Assembly (NCBI RefSeq): GCF_010550245.1
Contig: NZ_JAAGLU010000039.1
Coordinates: forward strand, 1-64,000
Direction of reading: 5' to 3'
Length of the DNA stretch: 64,000 nt
Source of the DNA: Streptomyces sp. SID12501
GTDB taxonomy: Bacteria > Actinomycetota > Actinomycetes > Streptomycetales > Streptomycetaceae
In this document: piece by piece, positions 1-8,503 of the stretch
How positions within the stretch are numbered: the stretch's first letter is position 1
How the letters are laid out: each line of letters begins with the position of its first letter
Notes under the pieces: generated by a model
The model's database searches: none
What the model was told of the DNA's origin: nothing
Seen by the model: the letters and a program-made list of their open reading frames with translations, nothing else
Translations under genes and position numbers: made by a program

Positions 1-127
1 CGTCGGCACGGGTGAACGCCGCATCGACCAGCAGCGCCTCACTCTCACCGGTGACCAGCGTCGCAGTCTTGTTCTTGCTGCCGGCCGGGAAATCCAGATC
101 CAGGACCTTGAAGGACAGAGCACTCAT
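1..127 (-). CDS. MBL-fold metallohydrolase, N-terminal fragment
   Basis: Only the first 42 codons lie in the window. The ATG is at 127-125 and is preceded by an AAGGAG ribosome site. The visible N-terminus contains TLVTGESEALLVDAAF, the beta-hairpin pattern that opens metallo-beta-lactamase-fold hydrolases (a solute seen as 'T-x-L-V-x-G' followed by 'L-L-V-D'). The metal-binding HxHxDH motif would lie outside the window, so the family call is an inference from the N-terminus alone. It lies just upstream of, and on the same strand as, the DsbA-fold gene. Confidence 0.55.
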   Translation of the reverse strand, partial: MSALSFKVLDLDFPAGSKNKTATLVTGESEALLVDAAFTRAD

Positions 128-212
128 CGAAAGCTCCTTGCGAGCGGGAGAGAGGGGGGTTGAGCGGGGCGAAGGGGAGGGTGGGGACGGGGACGACAGG
201 GAGGGGGAAGGT

Positions 213-830
213 TCAGGGGGTACGGAGAGTCGCGAGCCGCCGGTCGACCTCGTCGGCGGTGGCGCGGCCCCGGGCCAGCACGGTGACCCGGTCGCCGTCG
301 ACGGCCAGCAGGGTGGGGAAGCCGGTGACGCCCAGCGAGGCTGCCCGGTGGAAGTCGGCTCCGGCCGCCACCCGCACCCCGGGCCCTTCGAAGGCGGCCA
401 CCACCGCATCGGCGTCCAGACCCGCCGCCCCGGCGACCTTCCGGTAGGTCGCCGGGTCGGAGAGGCTCAGACCCTCGACGTAGAAGGCGTGCTGCAACGC
501 CACGGCCAGCTCCACCGCACGGGCGGGCGCGGCCTGACGCAGAGCCACAACCCCGCGCGCGGCGACCTCCGAGTCCATCACGAACGAACCGTCGGCGACC
601 AGCACCTCGTACGCCGCACCGAACTCCGCACCGGTCAGCTCCGCGATCTGCGCGTTCGCACCCTGGACGTACCCGAACTCCCGCACCGGCACCCGACGCG
701 ACCCCGTGAACAAGCCACCCGACACCACCTCCACCGGCACATCCGGATGACGCGAGACAACCTCACCCAACGTTCCGGAGAAACCGTGCGACCAGCCGCA
801 ATAGGCATCGAAGACATAGACGAGCTTCAT
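213..830 (-). CDS. DsbA-family thioredoxin-fold protein
   Basis: This 205-residue protein starts MKLVYVFDAYCGWSHGF, with the active-site motif CGWS near residue 11 in place of the CxxC of classical DsbA, so it is a monothiol member. A cis-proline loop (TGFPTLLAVDG) lies near the C-terminus, and the helical insertion typical of DsbA/FrnE lies between. There is no signal peptide, so it is probably cytoplasmic and acts as a thiol oxidoreductase or glutathione/mycothiol-S-transferase-like protein. I chose the ATG at 830 because a GAGGTCC site precedes it; longer upstream extensions are not homologous. The MBL-fold gene follows on the same strand about 85 nt downstream, so the two may form one transcript. 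Confidence 0.85.
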   Translation of the reverse strand: MKLVYVFDAYCGWSHGFSGTLGEVVSRHPDVPVEVVSGGLFTGSRRVPVREFGYVQGANAQIAELTGAEFGAAYEVLVADGSFVMDSEVAARGVVALRQAAPARAVELAVALQHAFYVEGLSLSDPATYRKVAGAAGLDADAVVAAFEGPGVRVAAGADFHRAASLGVTGFPTLLAVDGDRVTVLARGRATADEVDRRLATLRTP

Positions 831-893
831 CAAGGACCTCGGCAGGGGTGTGGCGCCCACCGGGTGCGAGCGCTTCACCTGAGAGAACAGTAA

Positions 894-905
894 CTGACTT
901 GTCAG
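894..905. promoter_or_regulatory. Inverted repeat upstream of the DsbA-fold gene
   Basis: CTGAC-TT-GTCAG is a perfect 5-bp inverted repeat about 65 nt upstream of the ATG. It sits where an operator for the adjacent MarR regulator (979-1509) would be expected. The assignment is inference. Confidence 0.35.
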
Positions 906-978
906 ATATTTCCTCGCGCATGTCCCGCTCGCGTGGCGCCCGACACACCCCCCGCCCCACACATGCCCGCCCGCGACC

Positions 979-1509
979 TCAGGGCAGGCGGGGCAGCTCG
1001 TCCCGCGCGGAGTGGCTGAGGATGCGCAGGTCTTCGGCGAACCGTTCCCGGTGCTCGGGCGGCAGTGGCGCCATGAAATAGCGGCGTATGTTCTCCACGT
1101 GCAGCCGGGACGCCCGCACGGCGGTCTCCTCCCCCAACGGGGTCAGGCGCACCAGCCGGCCGCGCCGGTCGTCGGGATCCTCCGCACGCTCGACCAGACC
1201 CGCCGCCGCCATCCGGTCCACCAGACGCGTCGCACCGCCCGTGGTCAGCACCTGCTCCTGAGCGACGGCCCGCATCGACAGCCCGGGCTCGCCCGCCCGT
1301 CCCAGGATGAGCAGCACCTCGAACATGAGGTGGCTGATGCCGCACTCCTGCTCCAGCGACCGGCCGAGGATGTACTCCAGCCGGTTCGCCGCACCCTGCA
1401 ACCGCCCGAACGCCAGCACCAGCGCGTCGTTCGCGGCCTCCAGCGGCGACGAGATCTCCGCCCGCCCAGCCACGTCGCGGCCACCACTCTCGTCCTCTAC
1501 AGCTGCCAT
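979..1509 (-). CDS. MarR-family transcriptional regulator
   Basis: This is a 176-residue MarR protein. The winged-helix core runs from about residue 55 to 125: GLSMRAVAQEQVLTTGGATRLVDRM is the recognition-helix region, and the wing reads AEDPDDRRGRLVRLT, the classical D-x-R-D/G-R signature. The flanking helices form the dimerisation domain. It lies upstream of the DsbA-fold gene on the same strand and is divergent from the DUF4142 gene. A symmetrical element at 1539-1561 lies just upstream of its ATG. Redox-responsive control of the thiol protein is plausible, but no sensing cysteine pair stands out (one Cys in the dimer region). Confidence 0.9.
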   Translation of the reverse strand: MAAVEDESGGRDVAGRAEISSPLEAANDALVLAFGRLQGAANRLEYILGRSLEQECGISHLMFEVLLILGRAGEPGLSMRAVAQEQVLTTGGATRLVDRMAAAGLVERAEDPDDRRGRLVRLTPLGEETAVRASRLHVENIRRYFMAPLPPEHRERFAEDLRILSHSARDELPRLP

Positions 1510-1538
1510 CCACCGATCATGCCGCGAAAACAGATTTG

Positions 1539-1561
1539 GCAGAGTGCAAACTTTGCTCTGC
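1539..1561. promoter_or_regulatory. Imperfect palindrome, probable MarR operator
   Basis: The element has arms GCAGA and GCAAA on the left answered by TTTGC and TCTGC on the right. It lies about 30 nt before the MarR start and about 70 nt before the divergent DUF4142 gene, a position that would allow autoregulation and control of both directions. Confidence 0.5.
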
Positions 1562-1629
1562 GCAATGATTGAAAGTCGTCTCCTTCCCGTACCTCCTGGC
1601 GTACGAGCCGCTCACACCAGGAGGCCCCC

Positions 1630-2388
1630 ATGCCCATCTCGGCCAAAAAGGTGGGAAACGTGTTCGTGTTCGGCGCTCTGGGTCTGACTCTCACCGCGCT
1701 CGCCTATCCCGCCATGCTCGGAGTGCAGAACACGACGAGTTCACCGGACCGCGTGATCGCCAACACCCGCTACGGACCGCTGACCCAGGCCGACCGGGAC
1801 TTCGTGGTCAAGGTGCGCGCGGCGGGGCTGTGGGAGTACCCGCTGGGCGAGATGGCGATGGAGCGGGGCACGACCGTGGAGATGAGGGAGGCCGGCAAGC
1901 ACCTGATCGTCGGTCACGCCGGATTGGACGACATGTGCCGCAGGTTCGCCCCCGAGCTCGGGGTCGTCCTGCCCAACCTGGCGTCGCCGCAACAGCAGCA
2001 GTTCGTGGCCACCGCGGACGCGGCCGCCGGCAAGGAGTTCGACTCCACCGCGGTCACCATCATGCGAGTGACCCACGGCCAGATCTTCCCGGTCATCGCC
2101 AAGACCCGCGCCACCACCAGGAACGTCGTGGTCCGCGCCCTGGCCGACCTGGCCAACGACACCGTCCTCGACCACATCACGGTGCTGGAGAACACCGGCC
2201 TGGTAAACATCGACCAGGTCAACTTCCAGCAGAGCACGCCGCCGAAACTGCCCAAGGACGACACGACCCCGCCGCCGCCCCCGCAGGGCGCTCCGATGCT
2301 CGCGCTCACCCCGCGCCCGGACCTGAACATCCACACGGCCGCACCGGCACCCACGGGACCGTCGAGTCCGTCGCCGTCAGCGGGCTGA
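1630..2388 (+). CDS. Secreted or membrane-anchored DUF4142 protein
   Basis: This 252-residue protein has an N-terminal hydrophobic segment at about residues 10-28 after a KK pair, which is either a signal peptide or an anchor. A ferritin-like helical DUF4142 domain follows at about residues 50-195 (LTQADRDFVVKVRAAGLWE, then GKHLIVGHAGLDD). The last about 50 residues are proline- and threonine-rich, as in a cell-wall spacer. DUF4142 proteins are cell-envelope proteins of uncertain function, often stress-linked. The AGGAGG ribosome site just before the ATG at 1630 fixes the start. It is convergent with the second MarR gene. Confidence 0.85.
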   Translation: MPISAKKVGNVFVFGALGLTLTALAYPAMLGVQNTTSSPDRVIANTRYGPLTQADRDFVVKVRAAGLWEYPLGEMAMERGTTVEMREAGKHLIVGHAGLDDMCRRFAPELGVVLPNLASPQQQQFVATADAAAGKEFDSTAVTIMRVTHGQIFPVIAKTRATTRNVVVRALADLANDTVLDHITVLENTGLVNIDQVNFQQSTPPKLPKDDTTPPPPPQGAPMLALTPRPDLNIHTAAPAPTGPSSPSPSAG

Positions 2389-2425
2389 GAGACCTCGGCT
2401 CGGATCCCGTCCGCCCTGGACGACG

Positions 2426-2950
2426 TCACACGATCGCGCTGTCCGCCCAGCCGAGCGGGTGCGGCTCCGTGTCGCCCGCCGCCGGGGCCGGGGGTTCGCC
2501 GCCCGCCTCGCTGAAGGCGGTGAGCGCCTCGACGAGCGCGGCCCGCTGCGCCGGGGCCAGGCGTGCCACGATCCCGGAGATCTCGGCCCGCCGCCGGGCC
2601 GTGACGTCCTCGACCGTACGACGTCCTTCCTCGGTGAGGCCGAGCTGCGTCTCACGGCGGTTGTCGGGGTTGAGGTGCCGTTCGGCGAGGCCTGCCGCGA
2701 TCAGCCGGTCGATCATGCGCATCGCGGTGGACGGGGCCACCTGGAGCTGATCGGCGAGCGTGACCAGCTTGGTGTCACCGCGCGTGGACAGGACGACCAG
2801 CATCCGGAACTGCGGGAGCGTCACGCGTTCCTCGACCTCGGCGAGGGAACGGGCGGAGACCGCCACCAGCAGCCGCGACGCGGTCAGCACCGCACGGGTC
2901 ACCGCGTCAACATCGTCCATGTCCCCCGCAGGGTTCTCGCGCTCCGCCAT
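2426..2950 (-). CDS. MarR-family transcriptional regulator
   Basis: This 174-residue protein has a MarR winged helix at about residues 45-115. LVTLADQLQVAPSTAMRMID is the helix-turn-helix and NPDNRRETQLGLTEEG the wing. The C-terminal tail is acidic and proline-rich. It lies between the DUF4142 gene (convergent) and the LanC-like gene (divergent). An inverted repeat at 2994-3008 in the divergent region is a candidate operator. The target is probably itself and possibly the LanC-like gene; nothing shows a ligand. Confidence 0.9.
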   Translation of the reverse strand: MAERENPAGDMDDVDAVTRAVLTASRLLVAVSARSLAEVEERVTLPQFRMLVVLSTRGDTKLVTLADQLQVAPSTAMRMIDRLIAAGLAERHLNPDNRRETQLGLTEEGRRTVEDVTARRRAEISGIVARLAPAQRAALVEALTAFSEAGGEPPAPAAGDTEPHPLGWADSAIV

Positions 2951-2993
2951 GGGTCCTTTCTACCGTGCCGAAGTGAACCTTCCCGCCCGCGAT

Positions 2994-3008
2994 GGGAACA
3001 GATTTCCC
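2994..3008. promoter_or_regulatory. Inverted repeat between MarR and LanC-like genes
   Basis: GGGAA-N5-TTCCC is a perfect 5-bp inverted repeat about 45 nt upstream of the MarR ATG and about 90 nt upstream of the LanC-like start. It is a candidate MarR operator. Confidence 0.35.
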
Positions 3009-3098
3009 TTACCCATGACCGTGGGGACGGGGCAGGAGCATCGCGGCGTCGCAGGTGGGCGCCTTCCGGCGGTGATCGTGCGGTTGTAGCGTGACCGG

Positions 3099-4487
3099 GT
3101 GCCGGAGAGCGACGCAAGCGACGCGAAGAGTACGTACGACGGGTACCGGGAGCTGGGCGAGGCCGCCTGGTCGTGGGTGCTGGACCAGGTCCGCGAGGAC
3201 GACGGCCCGTGGCTGCCGGAGACGGTGGCCGAGGACGCGGCAAAGGACGGTCCGGACCCCACGCCCGCGAAGGACCGTGACTGTCTGTACGGGGGGATCG
3301 CCGGCCTGGCCCCCGTGCTGGCCGAGATCGCCCGCCACCGCGAACCGACCGACCGGGAGCGGTCGTTGGCGGCCGGGATCGTGACCAGGCTGTCGGCGGC
3401 GGCGAAAACCCGGACGGAACCCTCGCTGTACGACGGCCTGTCCGGTGACGTGACGGCGCTGAGGCTGCTCGCGCCGGGCACGGAGTCGGTCGCCCTGCGA
3501 CGGCTGGCCGAGCTGGCGAGCCCCGACGGCTGGCGGACCACCGTCGGCTTCGAAGCCGGATCGGACGCGCCCCTCAACGACATCATCATGGGCACCGCGG
3601 GTGTGGTGCTGACCGCCGTCTGGGCGGGCGGCGAGTTCGCGGAGCCGATCGCGACGACGGGCTGCGAGGCGCTGCTGCGGGTGGCGGACCGTACGGAGGC
3701 CGGCCTGGACTGGGGCATCGGGGCGACCACGGAGTGGCGGGCGCCGAACTACTCCCACGGCACCGCCGGAGTGGCCTCGGCGCTGGCGGTGGCGGGGGCG
3801 GCGCTGGGCCGGCGGGACTTCGTCGAGGCGGCCGTCCTGGGAGCCCAACACGTTCTGTCCGTTGGGCAGTTGGACGACGGCGGCTTCGTCGTTCCGCATT
3901 CGATCCCGCCGTCGAAGCGCGAGGTCGAGCCGGTGACGTACACCTGGTGCCACGGTCCGACGGGCACCTCTCACCTGTTCTCGGCGCTGGCGCACGCGGG
4001 CGTGGCTGAGGTGTCGGGCCTGGGCGTCGGCGAGCTGCGGCAGCGCTGTATGACCTCGATCCTCACCTCGGGCGTCCCGCAGCGCCTGCGCCCCGGCTTC
4101 TGGGACAACGACGGCCGATGCTGCGGCACGGCGGGCGTGGGCGACGTACTCCTGGACGCGGCGCAGGACTGCGGGGACTCGGACACGGACACCGCCGACG
4201 CCGAGAGCCTGGTGCGGGCGGCGCGTGTGATGGGCGACGCGCTGGTGGAGCGGGCGATCAGGGACGGGGCGGGTGCCCGCTGGCGTTTCCTCGAACACCG
4301 CCAGGAGCACCCGCTGCTGCCGCCGGGCACCGCGTGGATGCAGGGTGCGGCGGGCATCGCGGCGTATCTCTTCCGGCTCGCCCGGTTCGTCGAGACCGGG
4401 CCGGACGCGGCGGTGGTGGACCGGCCCGACCAGTGGTGGGCGGTGCCGGAGCGGCTGCGTACGACGGGCGGTGCGGCCGTTTCATGA
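3099..4487 (+). CDS. Stand-alone lanthionine synthetase C-like protein
   Basis: This 462-residue protein has the repeated Gly-rich helical-hairpin motifs of the LanC barrel (LYGGIAGL, LYDGLSGD, SHGTAGVA, WCHGPTG, CCGTAGVGD, MQGAAGIA). The zinc site is visible as Cys284 in WCHG and Cys341-Cys342 in CCG. The paired cysteines match LanM-type cyclase domains rather than the Cys-His pair of NisC-type LanC. Known LanC enzymes add Cys thiols to dehydro-residues. Here no dehydratase (LanB/LanM) and no precursor peptide is visible within several kb, so it may act in trans or be a LanC-like protein of other function. The GTG start at 3099 is 140 nt from the divergent MarR gene. Confidence 0.85.
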   Translation: MPESDASDAKSTYDGYRELGEAAWSWVLDQVREDDGPWLPETVAEDAAKDGPDPTPAKDRDCLYGGIAGLAPVLAEIARHREPTDRERSLAAGIVTRLSAAAKTRTEPSLYDGLSGDVTALRLLAPGTESVALRRLAELASPDGWRTTVGFEAGSDAPLNDIIMGTAGVVLTAVWAGGEFAEPIATTGCEALLRVADRTEAGLDWGIGATTEWRAPNYSHGTAGVASALAVAGAALGRRDFVEAAVLGAQHVLSVGQLDDGGFVVPHSIPPSKREVEPVTYTWCHGPTGTSHLFSALAHAGVAEVSGLGVGELRQRCMTSILTSGVPQRLRPGFWDNDGRCCGTAGVGDVLLDAAQDCGDSDTDTADAESLVRAARVMGDALVERAIRDGAGARWRFLEHRQEHPLLPPGTAWMQGAAGIAAYLFRLARFVETGPDAAVVDRPDQWWAVPERLRTTGGAAVS

Positions 4488-4504
4488 GCCCCCGGCGGTC
4501 GGGA

Positions 4505-6601
4505 TCAGTTCAGTGCCTGTTCCGCCCAGATCGTCTTTCCGGTCCTGGTGTGCCGGGTGCCCCAGCTGGTGGTGAGCTGGGCGACCAGGAGAAGACCCCG
4601 GCCGCCCTCGTCGAAGATCCTGGCCCGGCGCAGATGCGGTGAGGTCGAACTGCCGTCGGAGACCTCGCAGATGAGCGTACGGTCGTGGATCAGCCGGAGC
4701 TGGATCGGGTCGGCGCCGTAGCGGATCGCGTTGGTGACGAGTTCGCTGACGACCAGTTCGGTGACGAAGGCGGCGTCCTCCAGGCCCCACTGCTCCAACT
4801 GGGCGACGGCGCGTCTGCGGGCCTCGGCGACCACCTCGAAGTCGGCGGGCAGGTCCCAGACGCGGACATGGCCGGCGTCCAGGGCGCGGGTGCGGGCCAG
4901 CACCAGGGCGACGTCGTCAGCGGGGTGCTTCGGCAGCAGGGCGGACAGGACCTGGTCGCAGCGGTCCTCCAGCGAGGCGTGCGCGCTGTGACCGTCCGCG
5001 AGGGTCCGGGCCAGCAGGGCGATCGCAAGGTCCGGGTCGGGCTCGGCCGCCTCGACCAGCCCGTCCGTGAACAGGGCGACGAGGCTGCCCTCCGGCAGCT
5101 GGATCTCGGTGGTCTCGAAGGGCAGACCGCCCACCCCGAGCACCGGCCCGACGCTGACGTCCACCACCTGGGTCTCGCCGTCCGGCAGGACCAGTACAGG
5201 CGGGGGGTGGCCGGCGCTGGCGACGGCCAGCTCGCGGGAGACCGGGTCGTAGACCGCGTACAGGCAGGTCGCCCCGGTGGCGCCGACGGCCACCCGGTCG
5301 CCGCCGGTGGCACTGTCGTCGTCCGCGCCGAGGCGCAGGACCAGGTCGTCGAGGTGGGCCAGCAGCTCGTCGGGCGGCAGGTCGACGTCGGCGAGCGTCT
5401 GGACGGCCGTACGCAGTCTGCCCATGGTGGCCGACGCCTGGATGCCGTGGCCGACCACGTCTCCGACGACGAGACCGACGCGCGCGCCCGAGAGGGGGAT
5501 GACGTCGAACCAGTCGCCGCCGACGCCGGCGCGTGAGTCGGTGGGCAGATAACGGGAGGCGACGTCCACCGCCGACTGCCGGGAGGGGCCGCGCGGCAGC
5601 AGGCTCTCCTGGAGGGCGAGGGCGGTGGTGCGCTCGCGGGTGTAGCGGCGGGCGTTGTCGACGCAGAGGGCGGCGCGGCTCGCCAGCTCTCTCGCCAGGA
5701 CGAAGTCGTCCTCGTTGAAGACGTCGGGCCGGGTGCGCAGCAGGACGGCGACCCCGAGTGTCGTACCGCGCGCGATGAGCGGCACCGCCACCAGCGAGGT
5801 GACGACGACTCCGCGCAGGCTCTGGGCGCGTACGGGCGCGCTCGCCATCCACCGGTCGAAGTCGGGGGCGCCACTGCGGCTGAGCACCGGCTGCCCGGTG
5901 CGCAGCGCGCGGGCGGGCGGGGAGTACGGCGGGTACGTGTCGGTGGTGCCCAGGCCCAGCACGGCCCCGGGCACCCATGCCGTCCCCGTGGCGTGGGCGA
6001 GGCGGCGCAGCACGACCTCGCCGTCCGGACCGGCCTCGGCGGGTTCGTCGCCACGCATGACCGCCTCCAGCAGGTCCACGCTGGCGAAGTCGGCGAACCG
6101 GGGAACGGCCAGGTCGGCGAGTTCCTGGGCGGTACGGTCGAGGTCCAGACTGGTGCCGATCGAGACGGCCGCCTCGTCGAGCACCGCCAGCCTCTGCCGC
6201 GCCCAGTGCTGCTCGCTGCTGTCGAACGCGGCCATCCCGACCGCGCACACCTCGCCCGAGGCGTCCCGGACGGGCCACAGCTCCAGGTTCCAGGCGTGCT
6301 CGCGGATCCCGGAGGGCGCCCGCGTGAAGCTCTCGTAGTGCGTGGGCTTGCCCGTCTCGGCCACGTCCCGCAGGGCCGCCAGCATGCCGAGCTGCTCGAC
6401 GTCCGCCGGTACGCCGTACGGGAAGACCTGGCCGAGCAGCACGTCCTCCTGGACGCCCATCACCTGGCAGGCCACGTCGTTGAGCCGCCGGTAGCGCTGC
6501 TCGATGTCGAAGACGGACATCGAGAACGACGCCTGCCGAAACGCCTGTTCCACCAGGTCAGGTCCGTCCTGATGGTCGTCGTCAGCGCGCTCGGAGGCCA
6601 T
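4505..6601 (-). CDS. PAS-GAF-PP2C(SpoIIE)-HATPase regulatory phosphatase
   Basis: This is a 698-residue signalling protein. From the ATG at 6601 it has a PAS domain (about residues 20-130), a GAF domain (about 150-330) and a SpoIIE-type PP2C phosphatase (about 350-560). The phosphatase metal motifs are GGDWFDV, VGDVVGHG and LFTDGLVEA. A C-terminal RsbW-like ATPase follows, with the N-box ELVVSELVTNAIRYG and the G-box GGRGLLL. Such fusions in streptomycetes combine an anti-sigma kinase with its opposing phosphatase and act in partner-switching control of stress sigma factors. An in-frame GTG lies farther upstream, but the PAS-side homology begins after the chosen ATG. It is convergent with the LanC-like gene, with 17 nt between the stops. 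Confidence 0.92.
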   Translation of the reverse strand: MASERADDDHQDGPDLVEQAFRQASFSMSVFDIEQRYRRLNDVACQVMGVQEDVLLGQVFPYGVPADVEQLGMLAALRDVAETGKPTHYESFTRAPSGIREHAWNLELWPVRDASGEVCAVGMAAFDSSEQHWARQRLAVLDEAAVSIGTSLDLDRTAQELADLAVPRFADFASVDLLEAVMRGDEPAEAGPDGEVVLRRLAHATGTAWVPGAVLGLGTTDTYPPYSPPARALRTGQPVLSRSGAPDFDRWMASAPVRAQSLRGVVVTSLVAVPLIARGTTLGVAVLLRTRPDVFNEDDFVLARELASRAALCVDNARRYTRERTTALALQESLLPRGPSRQSAVDVASRYLPTDSRAGVGGDWFDVIPLSGARVGLVVGDVVGHGIQASATMGRLRTAVQTLADVDLPPDELLAHLDDLVLRLGADDDSATGGDRVAVGATGATCLYAVYDPVSRELAVASAGHPPPVLVLPDGETQVVDVSVGPVLGVGGLPFETTEIQLPEGSLVALFTDGLVEAAEPDPDLAIALLARTLADGHSAHASLEDRCDQVLSALLPKHPADDVALVLARTRALDAGHVRVWDLPADFEVVAEARRRAVAQLEQWGLEDAAFVTELVVSELVTNAIRYGADPIQLRLIHDRTLICEVSDGSSTSPHLRRARIFDEGGRGLLLVAQLTTSWGTRHTRTGKTIWAEQALN

Positions 6602-6740
6602 GGATCCAGTGTCCTCCCCCGCCCGGACGGCAACAACCGAACACGTCCGAACGCGCACGGGGAGTTCGTGTACGCCATTCGTGGAAGAGGTTCGGCGGAT
6701 CAGCGGTCCGGTTCAGCGGTTCAGCAGGGGTGGGTGGGGC

Positions 6741-7412
6741 TCAATGGGCCCAGTCGCCCCGGACATGACCCAGGTGCCGGGTCATCACGGTCCGTACCCG
6801 CTCCGCGTCCCGGGCGAGGAGCGCGTCGAGGATCTCCAGGTGCTCCTCGGCGGTCGACTTCAGCAGGCCGCGTTCGGCCAGTGCGGTGAGCCCGTACAGG
6901 CGGGACCGTTTGCGCAGGTCGCCGACGACCTCGACCAGGTGCTCGTTGCCGGCCAGGGCCAGCAGACCGAGGTGGAAGCGGCGGTCGGCCTCGACATGGG
7001 CGATGAGATCGCCGCTGTCCGCCGCGGCGACACTCTCCTCCGCGTGCGTGCGCAGCGCCTCCAGGGCGACGGGATCGGCGGTCGCGGCGAGGCCGACGGT
7101 GGTCGGGATCTCGATCAGCGACCGGATGTGGGTGTACTCGTCGAGCTGCCGCTCGGAGACCGTGGTGACCCGGAAACCCTTGTTGGGTACGGGATCGACC
7201 ATGCCCTCCTTCACGAGGTCGAGCATGGCCTCGCGCACCGGGGTCGCCGAGACGCCGAAGCGGGCGGCGAGCGAGGGCGCCGAGTAGACCTCTCCGGGCC
7301 TCAGTTCACCGGCGACGAGTGCGGCCCGCAGAGCGTCGGCGACGCTCGCCCGGTAACTGGGCCGCGGCCCGCCGATGCTGGGCAGGGCGGGGCCGGTGCG
7401 CTGAGCGGCCAT
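6741..7412 (-). CDS. GntR/FadR-type regulator of the hydroxyproline operon
   Basis: This 223-residue protein has an N-terminal GntR winged helix (residues 18-85; SLAARFGVSATPVREAMLDL is the recognition region) and an FCD ligand domain behind it (residues 95-215). The FCD metal ligands can be traced in D-H-x-x-x-D/H patterns around VEADRRFHLGLLALAGNEHL and EEHLEILDALLARD. An AGGAG site lies 7 nt before the ATG. It is the last gene of the six-gene operon and presumably senses hydroxyproline or a pathway intermediate. A symmetrical site at 12443-12451 in the operon promoter is its likely target. Confidence 0.9.
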   Translation of the reverse strand: MAAQRTGPALPSIGGPRPSYRASVADALRAALVAGELRPGEVYSAPSLAARFGVSATPVREAMLDLVKEGMVDPVPNKGFRVTTVSERQLDEYTHIRSLIEIPTTVGLAATADPVALEALRTHAEESVAAADSGDLIAHVEADRRFHLGLLALAGNEHLVEVVGDLRKRSRLYGLTALAERGLLKSTAEEHLEILDALLARDAERVRTVMTRHLGHVRGDWAH

Positions 7413-7448
7413 GGGAGTTCTCCTGGGTGGATCTCGAATGGTGCGGTG

Positions 7449-8450
7449 TCAGAGTACGAAGCCGGCCGGGAACGGGTCGTCCGGGTCCAGCAGGTACTGG
7501 GCGGTGCCCGTGATCCAGGCGCGGCCGGTGATCGTGGGCACCACGGCGGGGCGTCCGGCGACCTCCGTGCTCTCGACGAGCCGCCCGGTGAACGACGTAC
7601 CGATGAAGGACTCGTTCAGGAAGTCCTGGTGCAGCGGGAGTTCACCGCGTGCGTGCAGCTGGGCCATCCGGGCGGAGGTGCCGGTGCCGCAGGGCGAGCG
7701 GTCGAACCAGCCGGGGTGGATGGCCATCGCGTGCCGGGACCGGATCGCGTTCGAGCCGGGGGCCGCGAGGTAGACGTGGTGAACGCCGTTGATGGTCGGG
7801 TTCTCCGGGTGTACGGGTGGGCTGTCGGCGTTGATCGCGTCCATCAGGGCGAGTCCTGCGGCGAGGATGTCGTCCTTCCGCTCGCGCTCGAAGGGCAGGC
7901 CGAACTCGTCGAGGGGCAGGATGGCGTAGAAGTTGCCGCCGAAGGCAAGGTCGTACGTCACCGTGCGACCGTCGGCGAGGGTCGCCTTGCGGTCCAACTC
8001 CACAGCGAACGAAGGCACGTTGCGGATCGTGACCGCCTTCGCCACGCCGTCCTCCACGGCCACCTCGGCGACGACGAGCCCGGCCGGGGTGTCGAGGCGG
8101 ATGGTGGTGACCGGCTCGACGACCGGGACCATGCCGGTCTCGACGAGCACGGTCGCCACGCCGATCGTGCCGTGGCCGCACATCGGCAGATAGCCGGAGA
8201 CCTCGATGTAGACGACGCCGTAGTCGCAGTCGGGCCGGGTCGGCGGCTGGAGGATCGCCCCGCTCATGGCGGGGTGCCCGCGCGGCTCGTTCATCAGGAA
8301 GTGCCGTACGTCGTCCCGGTGTTCGCGGAACCACAGCCGGCGTTCGTTCATCGTGTCGCCGGGGATCGTGCCGATACCGCCGGTGACGACCCGGGTCGGC
8401 ATGCCCTCGGTGTGCGAGTCGACGGCGTGCAGGACGAGCTTGCTGCGCAT
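7449..8450 (-). CDS. 4-hydroxyproline 2-epimerase (proline racemase family)
   Basis: This 333-residue enzyme converts trans-4-hydroxy-L-proline into cis-4-hydroxy-D-proline. Both catalytic cysteines are present: Cys91 in MCGHGTIG and Cys254 in SPCGTGTSAR. This two-Cys arrangement separates epimerases and racemases from trans-3-hydroxyproline dehydratases, which carry Thr or Ser at the second site. The length is normal for the family. Its position in an operon with D-hydroxyproline dehydrogenase subunits and a DapA-family enzyme supports hydroxyproline over proline as substrate. It starts about 50 nt after the stop of the upstream DapA-family gene. Confidence 0.93.
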   Translation of the reverse strand: MRSKLVLHAVDSHTEGMPTRVVTGGIGTIPGDTMNERRLWFREHRDDVRHFLMNEPRGHPAMSGAILQPPTRPDCDYGVVYIEVSGYLPMCGHGTIGVATVLVETGMVPVVEPVTTIRLDTPAGLVVAEVAVEDGVAKAVTIRNVPSFAVELDRKATLADGRTVTYDLAFGGNFYAILPLDEFGLPFERERKDDILAAGLALMDAINADSPPVHPENPTINGVHHVYLAAPGSNAIRSRHAMAIHPGWFDRSPCGTGTSARMAQLHARGELPLHQDFLNESFIGTSFTGRLVESTEVAGRPAVVPTITGRAWITGTAQYLLDPDDPFPAGFVL

Positions 8451-8503
8451 GATCGCGATCCTCTCAGGTCAACTCAGGTGGACTCGGGTCGGCGTGCTGT
8501 CGC

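Noticed and set aside
12..893. Long plus-strand reading frame
   Set aside because: It is a shadow of the DsbA-fold gene on the other strand; its translation is low-complexity Arg/Gly/His-rich and lacks homology.
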